From the NCBI GenBank assembly GCA_037447655.1, contig JBBHKE010000999.1, positions 1 through 24,026 of the forward strand: a stretch of DNA of 24,026 nt. The letters run 5' to 3'. Positions 1 to 9,800 of the stretch are shown here, piece by piece (positions within the stretch are counted from its first letter, which is position 1; every line of letters starts with the position of its first letter). The notes beneath the pieces were generated by a model, which saw nothing but the letters and a program-made list of their open reading frames with translations, was not told the DNA's origin and searched no databases. Source of the DNA: Zygnema cylindricum. Taxonomy: Eukaryota; Streptophyta; Zygnematophyceae; Zygnematales; Zygnemataceae. The translations under genes and the position numbers were made by a program.

Positions 1-948
1 AATGGAAGAGTTTTTGTTTATTAATATTTATTGTAAGGGTAAGGAAGGTAAAGAAAAAGATAAAATGTAAGTATATGTCGTACCTTATAAAGGTTTGTAA
101 GAATGTATTGATAATGGAGAATGGTAAAACATCTGATTAAATGGGAAGAAAAATGAAAAAAGAAAGGGAAGTCAAAAAACGAAAATGAGAAACATATGTT
201 AGTAAACTATGACCCAAATACGGGCGAGCTAATAAAAAACGTTTAAAGGGACAATGATTACGGGACAAAGTTAAAGGTTATGGTTTTCTCTCCAAAGTTT
301 ATATCTAGGTGAAATCTAATAGTTGTTTGTTTTTTCTTTTTTTGTTTACTTATGTGTCGTTTAAATGACTCTTAAAATTTGAGTGAAACTTGTTGGTTTA
401 TGGGAATATGAAAAAGCATTGGCGGTGTGTAATATTCTAGTTGAAAAAATTACAAATAGTGATAAATATTGTCCAACTGTGAGAATATAAAACGAGCTTC
501 GAAAATTTTTGAAACAATATTTGTTTTTTTCTTCCTTTAACGTAAAGCTTGTTTTCTCTAAAAGTGAATGTAATGTTTTTTTTCCATATCATTTTTCAAT
601 CGAACTTTCAATGATTGGGCGATAATTCATATTTTCTAATATGATATATTGACTATCGGTAGGTAAAATAAATGTACATATCAATTATCGGTAAGAGGCT
701 AACGATACAAAACAACATCGCCAATCGTTATTAGTGTTGAAATTTTTTTCGCCACTTCATACCTCTTTCCTTCGTGCGCACTTTTCGGCTTGTCAATGGG
801 AGACGCCAATAGTAAGGTGAGTATCTTGCCTTCCAAGAGCAAAACGATTAACAATCTGACAGGTGTACCCGAAACAAAGTACTCTATAACGAATTTATTA
901 AAAAGCACAATGGTAAAAGTTGTTTAAACTGGAGATTAAAACTTTAAC
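1..948. other. AT-rich stretch without a recognisable gene
   Basis: No exon, RNA gene or complete element was recognised. The only interpretable part is around 714-760, where a sequence containing ATCGTTATTAGTGTTG followed by TTCGCCACTT resembles the left end of the short TA-flanked MITEs at 2240 and 18761. No matching right end was found, so this looks like a decayed or truncated remnant. The longest open frame here (699-908, minus strand) shows no recognisable domain. Confidence 0.5.
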
Positions 949-953
949 ACTAA

Positions 954-1631
954 GGGTGAACCTCCATCAGGCGAAAAGTGGGGTTCATTATTGGAAAAGG
1001 TACAACTCATTTTAAGTACAGATCCAACTCATTTTTTTACAGGGCCGTACTACATGATTACTGGAGATTCGTCAAGAATCTCCAAACTTTTGGGCGACTA
1101 CGTCGACCGTCCGATTATGTGTTTTCAAAGCAAGCGGTCACTCCGTCCAGTGATTAGCTTGTCTCCTCAGGGAAGAGACTAGCCAATCACCGGACGTGTA
1201 AAATGTTTACGCGTGGAAAGGTCACGTACGAGCAGCGAGCCTTTGAACATTTTCCACGCACTTTTGGATAGGCTGGAATCAAATCCAACGAAAACCACCA
1301 AAAAAATATTTCTTGGAGAATGTGTTGTGACGCCTCCTCCACGATCCGCTGACATCTGGAATTTGCGGCGCCACGACGAAACACGAACGACAAAACAACA
1401 ACAAAAAATACAAAACACGAACGTACAAATTGTACATTCACGTAATTTAATTTTGCGGTTGGGATCTTTGACTGCTCGACGTCAGAACATTAACCTACAT
1501 CCATTCAATTGAAAGAAAGCATGTACGTGATAGATTCCTTGTTGACACGACTTGATGGAGAAGTGAACGAAGTATTACTGCCAGTAAACGCTTCCGTACG
1601 ATTACTGTCGGCGCCTGATGGAGAAGTGAGC
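954..1631. mobile_element. Eroded non-autonomous DNA transposon (family C, copy 1)
   Basis: The left end GGGTGAACCTCCATCA (954-969) and the right end TGATGGAGAAGTGAGC (1616-1631) form an imperfect terminal inverted repeat. TAA flanks both sides (951-953 and 1632-1634), as expected of a 3-bp TWA target duplication of the PIF/Harbinger type. The left end, continuing GGCGAAAAGTGG, is closely matched by the element starting at 17452 (GGGTGAAGTTCCATCA, then AGCGAAAAGTGG). No coding sequence was recognised inside. The right terminus has drifted, so the boundary there is less certain. Confidence 0.6.
1144..1196. repeat. Imperfect hairpin inside the family C copy
   Basis: The 22-nt arms 1144-1165 and 1175-1196 are reverse complements at 19 of 22 positions, with a 9-nt loop. 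Just downstream, GCGTGGAAA and TTTTCCACGC form another short inverted pair. Such subterminal and internal palindromes are common in non-autonomous DNA transposons. Confidence 0.6.
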
Positions 1632-1634
1632 TAA

Positions 1635-2237
1635 TAATGATAAGTGGTGTAGAAAATAGTGTTATGTTTATTAAATAGGGTTCATGCTTTTCTCGCCTCG
1701 GGTCATATTGTAATAATTATTTATAAATTACAGAAGTATAATTAGTGATGCGTATCGGAAGCCTCTTACGATGATCGGTTTGTACCCTTTTTTGCACTAC
1801 CGATCTTCGATACAGCGATTTGATGTAATGTTGAGGAATTGATTGCGATATTTTATCAATATATCTGTACGTTATTCTGATAAAAAGTTATGACAACAAT
1901 CGTACGATACATAAATGAAGGCCTATACTTTTCAAGTCCAAATAAAATAATTTTATTTTGTAACTAAGTGTTTTCATTATTTCGTTATACAAAGTACGAA
2001 CCGAATTATGATGCGTGACATGACCATATTATGACTATATATAATTTAATATATAGATATTGCATAGTATATAGTAGTACTATATAGTGATACTATTAAA
2101 TTTACATATACGGATAACAAATTATTCGTCCCGGAGCGGTACATCGGACCCACTTGCCGTTCGACAACCGATGTCTGTTATCAGAACTACACTATTGTAT
2201 GGCAATAGGAATTATACCGTTACATACAGTCAAACAC
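1635..2237. other. Non-coding stretch, AT-rich in 2030-2110
   Basis: No gene or complete repeat was recognised. The part around 2030-2110 is rich in TATA/ATAT steps and short overlapping palindromes (for example around CTATATAGTGATACTA). It is probably simple AT-rich intergenic DNA. Confidence 0.4.
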
Positions 2238-3245
2238 TACACCGAATATCGTTATTAGCGTGAATGTTTTTTTGCCACTTAGGGTGCGTCTCCATGTACG
2301 TGATACTTAGGAGAATTACTTTGTTTTTCAGCGCAGATTCAGCGGACCCGGATTTCACGTGTACATATGTGTAACAAATGAAATTGTTACTTAAGGGTGT
2401 GACAATTGTATGCGTTGACAATACCCGTGACGGTTGTCAACGTCTACAATTTGTGATGACGCACCCGGTTGTTCAAAAATTGGCAATGACGTCGCGTTAT
2501 TTTATGTGACATTTCTAGACATTTACCTTTTCAACCCTTTGTCCATGGATGTTGTCCATGGCTGACACTACCTTCTCTGTACGGTTGCCTTTTTGGCAAT
2601 TTCCACGAAACTTTGAATATCTCTTCTTATTTGAGAAACCTATTTCATATTTAATATAATCACCATAAAGTTAAGTTTTCTTTTGAACTCCTAGTGGGTG
2701 AATTGATTTTTCCATTCTTGTGTAAAGAATTATAGATAACAAAGAAAAGCGAATAAAAATAATATTAATAGTCATAATAAAATTCCGCCTTTGTCCGGGT
2801 TAAGAAACATAGCAATGATAATTGTGGGTTTTCATTTTTTTAAGGCAAAAAAAAAAATCTCCAGCTTCCCACTGGTCAGCGTAAAGCCGCCTGGTGGATG
2901 GATGAGGAATAGTGAAGTTTGTAGAAGAGAATGCGAGGCTACGTGAGAGAGGTGGCGCGTGCAAGTTACTGGGGCGCCCTCAGAGATTTCTCACGTTTTC
3001 GTGAAATGGCATCGTAATTTTCAGATCCTTGGAATGAAAAAAATCATACTCAACGAAAAGCGACAAAACAAAACAAATTGTGTACTTTGACGGACGCAAA
3101 CGGACAAAACATAACGAATAGTGTACCTTTTGTCCGTGGCTTAAATTCGTTTGAAATTTTATAATTTTTTTTGCACGTGCGAATACGTGTTCCTATTAGT
3201 TTTTCAAAAATACTTTGTTTTAAAACACATCGTCCCTGTGTTTTA

Positions 3246-4468
3246 GGGTACGTCCCCATGTATTAAAGTATCTACTTTTCTCTGTCTTTTTGCCCTAAAA
3301 TTCAGGGTACTTTGAAAAAAAATTAGCCGTACGAGAAAATCATTTTTACCAAAGTAGAGTGAACGTCAATTCATACTTTGGATGTACCTTAAGTTTCAAC
3401 CGTACAAAAAAATAGAAAAAAAGAGAAGTACATTTTGCGTCATCGTCAAATTTAGGATGTACTACATGTTATTCGACCCCGACCCACGCCAAAAAACGTC
3501 ATCTTCAAACTTTTCTTTAAGGGTCCCTCCCCATGTAATCGGTACTTTGATAAAGTATTTTGGACTGTAGTGAAGATTCGCCGTACTACTTTGAAGAGCG
3601 TCCCCATGTGCGAAAATGAAATCTGAACTTTGACATGTGACGGTTGTATACATGGGTATAACTTATGACGATTGAAGACAACTACGAAACTTCCGACGAT
3701 TGGTGACGCCAACAAAAACAATGACAGTTGTAGACGTCTATATTTTTGTGAAGGTGCAGACGTTTAGGGTTTGGTGACATTGTGACGTCACGCTCACTTG
3801 TGACAACGTCGACGTCACGGATTCAAGAACTTTCCGCCATGGTTTCCCGATTTCGCTTTTTCTACTTTTCTCACTCGACCTGCCATTAAAAAAAACCCTA
3901 AAAATTGTCAAAGATAATAATTTTTAAATATCTTTCATTTTATATCAATATTGTCGTGTCTCATTATAGAAAGTGTGAGATACAAGCGTTAGTGTGGGAG
4001 TGAGAGAGAAGAAGCGACGACGACAAAAAATTATACAAAGGACCCATGAATGCAAGTGGAAGTCCGAGACCCCTCCAAATTTCTTCCGTACATAGCGCGT
4101 GCCGGGCACGGAGAAAAATAGAGAGGACTCTCCCTCGTCCAAAAATTTTACAAATCGTGTGGCGCGTGCGTGGTTTGTTTTTCATTCGCTGTTTGGGCGG
4201 TAGTTAAACTAAAATCACCCCCTCGAGGTGATTTTGGATGAAGTTTTTTTTTGGGCTGGATTCTCTTGCTCGGGGGTCGAAAAGGGGAAAACGCCAAAAT
4301 GCGTTCACATGACGACAAACACGCCGTACATCCAAAGTATGAATTGACGTTCACTCTACTTTGGTAAAAATGATTTTCTCGTACGGCTAAAGTTTTTGTC
4401 AAAGTTCCCTGATTTTTAGGGCAAAAAGACAGAGAATAGTAGATACTTTATTACATGGGGATTTACCC
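3246..4468. mobile_element. Inner family B element with long inverted ends
   Basis: Bases 3246-3390 are an inverted copy of about 4322-4468. Both carry the end GGGTA..TCCCCATGTA, then AAAGTATCTACT, and a shared segment ending in a sequence like ACTTTGGATGTAC. TTA lies on both sides (3243-3245 and 4469-4471). This gives terminal inverted repeats of about 145 bp. The segment 3522-4468 is also a copy of the 946-bp MITE at 19350-20295. Either one element has captured extra sequence at 3391-3521, or a fragment in inverse orientation lies beside a complete copy. Confidence 0.65.
3522..4468. mobile_element. Copy of the 946-bp family B MITE
   Basis: This segment aligns along its length with 19350-20295. 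Shared blocks include the left end (GGGT.C.TCCCCATGTAATCGG), a GTGACATTGTGACGTCACGC block, the ATCACCCCCTCGAGGTGATT hairpin near 4213-4236 (partner near 20039-20060) and the right end. Lengths are nearly the same (947 and 946 bp). The left flank is TAA and the right flank TTA, which do not match, so the target duplication is not secure for this copy. The minus-strand open frames inside show no recognisable domain. Confidence 0.75.
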
Positions 4469-4702
4469 TTACGCGGTACGGCTCTAAGTTTTACAGGAAA
4501 ACGACAGGGAAAACCCTTTACTTTGGCACATGGAGACGCACCCTTAATACATATTTTCTCCGTACGCATTTGTCCGATTTTCACTTTGAGACCGCCAACG
4601 GAAGCTCATAGTCTTACCTTTCAATCGAAACCTGCAGCTCCACAATCCGACATGTGTATACGGAGAAAATATAGTACTGTACTAGTAGCGATTCACGGTG
4701 TA

Positions 4703-6710
4703 CTTCTGGTCGAAAGCATCAATTTTGGTAAGTAACAGAGGCCAGGGAAACTTTTCATTTCGGGGTCCAATGAAATTGCACCGTCCTTTGATTTCTCCCA
4801 CATTTATTGCGCGTGTAAAAACAATTTCATGGAGATATTATCGAGGAGGCGTAACATAAGGTCAAAGGGTTACGTGACATCAAGTATCGTCAAGTATTGT
4901 TGAAAATTTGAAATTATAGGTCTCCGCGTGGGCCGGCAAGCATCATGGTTTCCACTCGCTACAGTAATGTAGCTCTTCGCATGCGTGCAACAAATCATAT
5001 TTCAACGTTTATAAAACATGTGGAACGACCCGAACATTTTCAAAAGTCAAAAGTTATCTATATTGAATTAACAGATTTGACAGATTTTTTTATTGACGTC
5101 AATCGTGACAGATCTGTACAATTTCTATTGGTTACCGGTTGGGTCAAACTGTTATATTGCGTCAAGTACATGATAAAATTATTGTTCTACCGCATGTGCA
5201 GGCAAGTGTCATGATCTACCATATATGCAACAAATAGCTTTTAGTGTTTTTTTACATATAAACCCACCTTACAACGCTACAGTATAGTACTGTACCTTTT
5301 CAAAAGTCAAATGCTGTACTGTAGCTGCCATCAACTCGTGACAGATTCGTAAAATTTCTACAAACTTTTTGTTCACGCTGACGTCGACTTCCCTGCCCAG
5401 ACAAAATTGCTTCTGCGGAAAATTGTTCCCTAGTTTTAATGTAAGAAAAGGTATAGAAACGGCATTACCGCATGAGGCTAGCCCTTAATGTGCGCCAGTT
5501 AAGCTCTAAATTTACGTACGGTTTCCTGGACCATAACACGGAAACACCAGATATACTGACCCAGACCTTTCGGCACATTAACGCGCTATCATTTTCCGGA
5601 TATCATGGGTACGGTAATGTCCATGATTTAGAAAGCCGTACAGTTATCTATTTCGCTTCAGTATCTGCCGTACGGGCTTTTAGGATTGCCTGTCCTTTTT
5701 TTTTCTTGAAACTATTTTTTTTGGTTTGTCTTTCGTTTGTTTTTTTCTTTTCTAACGGTATCATCCGCCATATTTGAAATAGGCTAGGCCATACACGACT
5801 TAACACGTGGACGCATAACTCAATATAGCCTAAACTTTGTTAACTTTTGTACTCCTGCCCGAGGAAGAAATAAAGAAATTTCCTTCTCTTTCCGTTTGAA
5901 TTCAACAGCATTATGACAATATATTGAAAATTCCTTACTCTTTTAATCTACTGTAGTGTACTTTTCCATTTTTCTTTTTTCAGAATCACATTTGTCAGAA
6001 ACAAAACAGGTGTGTGTTCCTTAACAAAAAAAAAAAAGGAACTCTTCAAGCTAAAGGAGAAACTGAAGGAATTACTTACGTCACTGATTTGTGGCTGCTC
6101 TTCTAGGGTTGTCTATTTTTCCTTTTTTTTAAATCGCTTCTTTCAAATTTTTTTTTTTTTTTTTTGGTATCAATCTCAAGGTGATTACACTGTTTCTGTA
6201 GTATCATCTTTTCCTCATGTCCTTTCACACTCTTCTTTTATCTTCAAAACTTGTAAAGTCTACTAGTATGAGCTTTCTTTCATTTTTCATTTAGTTCCTG
6301 CTGTTAAGAAATGCCATTTCTTTGTTGAGCACCTTCAGTTCCGAACAGTCCGTACAATCCATAAAATCCGTACTATTTGTGCAATCCTTACAATCCTCAG
6401 TGAAATCTATTCACTTTCAGCATCTCTATTTGTTTTCTGTATCTCTTCCTAATCTCATCTGAGGTATACTTACCTTTGTCCTTTTTGCTTTGTCGTTTTC
6501 GATAAAGGTTTTTTATTTAGCTATTCTTTGACATTAAAACTTGTACAAACTGCTGTAGTTTTTAAGTTTTCAGTTCTTTGTCGGATTCAATACTGTCATA
6601 CATCATACTGTTTACGGCAGTAAACGACAAAGCACTCCCGCTTTGCCGGCCTTTATTCCAACTTTCTCAAATCTGCCATCAATTCTGTCGTGAAAAATTA
6701 TTTTTTTCTG
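4703..6710. other. Gene-free stretch upstream of the TBC gene
   Basis: No exon was recognised. 4925-5365 holds a degenerate direct duplication. Around 6345-6405 a short motif (CCGTACAATCC, ATCCGTACTAT, CCTTACAATCC) recurs. Homopolymer runs occur near 5697-5760, 6024-6036 and 6147-6166. Part of this stretch may be promoter or untranslated exon of the downstream gene, but the sequence alone does not decide this. Confidence 0.4.
4925..5365. repeat. Degenerate direct duplication, spacing about 235-260 bp
   Basis: Landmarks recur in the same order: GGCAAGCATCATGG and GGCAAGTGTCATGA; GCAACAAAT at about 4987 and 5227; CTTTTCAAAAGTCAAA-like blocks at about 5037 and 5297; GTGACAGATCTGTACAATTT at about 5105 and GTGACAGATTCGTAAAATTT at about 5338. 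The spacing varies from about 233 to 260 bp, so the copies have accumulated indels. No coding potential is evident. Confidence 0.5.
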
Positions 6711-6855
6711 TTTTGAAAACCATTCATTTTTTTTTTGTTTTTAAACTTATTCGGTTCTGTCTTCAGTTCTGCTTTGAAAACCATTAATTTTTGTTTCGAA
6801 CTCCATTCATTTCTTTTTTGAAAACCATTCATTTTTGTTTTGAAAATCATTCAAA
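6711..6855. repeat. Short degenerate repeats just upstream of the TBC start codon
   Basis: About five versions of TTTTGAAAACCATTCATTTTT occur in this stretch, separated by T-rich spacers. The array ends about 45 bp before the proposed ATG at 6898, so it probably lies in the promoter or 5' untranslated region. No function can be read from it. Confidence 0.55.
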
Positions 6856-6897
6856 CTGGCGAAAACAACGGCGGCAAGGGTTCGTCATGTTCCCGAG

Positions 6898-9800
6898 ATG
6901 AATAAAATAGTTATCCGAGTCGTAGACATGTACGATTTTCGTCTTGAAGTCAATTTAGAAGAAGCTGTGACACTCAACCAAGTAGAAGAGAGAGTGAAGG
7001 AACAAGGGAGAGTATGGTGGGCTTATGAAGCAAACAGAGGTGTAGGATGGTATTTACAACCTCAAGTGGCCATGTCTACTCAAAAAGAATACCGCGAAGA
7101 TTCAAGTAGTAGTATCGCAGCGACTTTTAGTGCCTCTTTGGGACTCTCTTCTTCTCTCAGTTTTTCGGATGCGGGAAATGCCATGCTTTTGAAGAGGCTT
7201 GTACGGAAAGGAATACCTCCAATTCTTCGACCGAAGGTTTGGAAAGCAATTTCGGGAGCCGCGAAGAAGACGGCCACAGCTCCGGATGGATATTATCTTG
7301 AGTTGTTACGAGAGGTTCAGGGGAGGGAAACAAAAGCAACGAGGCAAATTGATAATGTGAGGACATTACAATGCTGTTATGTTGTGCATTGTTATCTATT
7401 TTTTTTGTCTCTCTATTTCTCTCTCTCTCCCCCCTCTCTCTCCCTCCCTCCCTCCCCCCCCTCCCTCCCTCCCTCCCTCCCTCCCTCCCTTCCAGGCAAT
7501 TTGATTCTGTAAAATCAAATTGAGTTAGGCTTAGAGGTCGTAGTTTTTGGCGTTGTCTTTTTGGGTGTTGGCCTGCACATGTATTCTGAAACAACTATGA
7601 TAGGGAGCAGTAAAAAGAGGTGTTTTTGGCTTCTTTTTACTCCCCATTTCATTTTCATGGATGGCTTGTGTCTTGGGTGGTTGCTCTAGCTTTTTTAACT
7701 GTTTTGAATGCTGTCCTCTATGTTTTATTTCGTTGGCAACTTTGACTGCTTTTTCTTCTTAATATCATATGTTTCTCTTCATTATGGCAGGGGACATTTT
7801 TTGACATCATGCTTCTTGAATATTTGTGAGCATGATGTCATTTGCATAGTTGCGAATTATGTAGTGTTACCGAATAGGTTAAATTCACATATGTGATTGG
7901 TGGCGGTACTGGCTGGTAATGGCAATAATTTGGCAGAAGAGTATACAATTTGTACACTTTTGTGTTCAATTACTGCGATTACCGGCCTGTAATCGTCTGT
8001 GTAAATATCCTATAAGGGATAGTTTCCGTCAATGTGGCATTTGGGGCAATGTCACTCTCTGTTGCTCTTGACGATGTTTCTCAATCAACGTCTCGACTAT
8101 TGTTGTCTTTATGAATACTAGACTCTTCTGTTTTTTAATGCAGTTGATGTAATGAACATGGTTTTGTTTTGACAATGGAGTCAGAAGGTAGTGTCATGAT
8201 CAGCGTTGGCATAGACTTCTGACTCTTGGGAGCACGTCTGGGGCACAGTCTTATACATTAAATAAACAGGAGTTTTACATATGTAGACGTTATCAATTTT
8301 AAATCAAGCTCGGAGCAGGCTGAGTTGTCTTATAAGGTCGTCCAATTGGCTCGCCTATCTCTTTCTTTCCACTGTTCATAACACTCGCACTGTTCACAAC
8401 ACCCACAGTGTTCACATTACCAGCTTTTTAATAAGTAATTGGATGACTTTTGGTGACAGGATTTACATCGGACATTTCCGGGGCATGCGAAGATAGATTC
8501 TCCTGATGGGTTACAGTCTTTGCGGCGCATTCTAGTGGCATACTCATGGAGAGATTCTCGTGTTGGTTACTGTCAGGTAACTTGTTCAGCAGTCTTTTTT
8601 TTTTTTTTTTTACCTGCCTAACATATTCGCGAGCAGGTTGTTTTAGTGTAACCGGCTGACAGTTTACCCATTGCAACATGCTGTTCATTTTCTCAAATTT
8701 TGGCAAGTGTTATGGGATTTTGAAACTTCACAACTTGTCTTTCAGGAGAGCTCTATGCATTTAAAATTTGAGGACATGACTATCGATGCCTTAGTTGACG
8801 TGTTCTAGTGCCTTTATATTACTGTTGTATATCGTGTCTCCAGCTTTTTGATATGTCCAACAACACACCTGAAAATTATCTATTATATTGAAGGATGGCA
8901 ATTAATTGTTTATTAGACGATGTATTTATAATGCACACAATAAGTACAGAACAAAGTGCTGTCGTATATGGGCATAGTGCTTTTGTGCAACAGTATCGGT
9001 ATTATACAGAAGTGCATGAAAGTTTTTCATTTTATGCGGGCATAGTTTCACAAACTATAACAAAAAATACTCAATCATGGGAAGTCAGGTCAATATTACT
9101 CATACTCTTACTGCTCTGCCCTTTGTGCTTTACCCCTCCATTAAAATACAGTTAAGGGAATGAGCCTCAAACCTCTAACAAATGAAAACATCGATTGCAT
9201 ATCAAGATTTAGGAGAACTTTTGATTTCATGTGCATTTTTACTGCTTTGTAATTTGTCGGCGTGTTCAAAATTTGACCTTTTAGTTATTTTTTGTGAATA
9301 AAATTTTATGCAGGGTATGAACTTTGTTGCAGCATACCTTCTTTTGGTAATGCGCAACGAAGAGGAGGCTTTTTGGATGCTCGCCACACTATTAGAAGAG
9401 GTGTTATATGATGATTGTTTCTCGGAAGACCTCTCGGGCACACACGTGGAGCAAAGAGTGCTCCAGGATTTGCTTGTCAAGAAGCTTCCAAAGTGAGTAT
9501 GCAAACACTTTTGAGTCACTGAGAGCAAAACTGCAGAGCTGTAACACATAGGCACTTTAAGATACAAATTCCGTTTTGCCTTTCACATGTAGATTCATTG
9601 TTTCAGATAAAAGTGAGTTAAATTCATTTAAGAAGTACATTCGGGGAGTAAAGGATAGTCAGCAATGTTGCAAATCGAAGCAAGTTTGCAGGTTATTGGT
9701 AAGGTGAACTGGCGGTAATTGCTCAGTATTCCGGTTCATTGGATGCTCAGTAAGCTTGTGGCTACACATGTTTGACGACATGGACATTGGTTTTTTGGGA

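Larger units (their letters stand above)
2282..4543. mobile_element. PIF/Harbinger-like non-autonomous element (family B, outer)
   Basis: The 16-bp terminal inverted repeats are perfect: GGGTGCGTCTCCATGT at 2282 and its reverse complement ending at 4543. TTA is present on both sides (2279-2281 and 4544-4546). A 3-bp TWA duplication together with GGG-starting ends points to the PIF/Harbinger superfamily. At 2262 bp the element has no recognisable transposase or Myb-like gene. Its interior holds at least one further pair of related ends (3246 and 4468), so part of its length is nested sequence. Confidence 0.75.
2240..4700. mobile_element. Short TA-flanked MITE (family A, copy 1), split by a nested insertion
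   Basis: The left end CACCGAATATCGTTATTAGC (from 2240) and the right end GCGATTCACGGTG (to 4700) are terminal inverted repeats of the same family as the elements at 15894, 18134 and 18761. TA lies on each side (2238-2239 and 4701-4702), compatible with TA target duplication as in Tc1/mariner-like elements. The MITE itself is only 2240-2281 plus 4547-4700, about 196 bp. The rest is an inserted element with a duplicated TTA. The two halves line up with the uninterrupted relative at 18761-18991, which has GCCACTTAAAACATCG where this copy is split after GCCACTTA. Confidence 0.78.

Noticed and set aside
3945-4402. Minus-strand open frames in the family B MITE, partly shared with 19800-20135
   Set aside because: The similarity follows from the shared repeat DNA. 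Frames and stops differ, and no transposase or Myb-like motif was seen.
6898-7512. Single open frame of 204 residues starting at the TBC ATG
   Set aside because: After residue 153 it runs through the exon 1 donor into a CT microsatellite. The family sequence resumes at 8460, so the tail is intron read-through.
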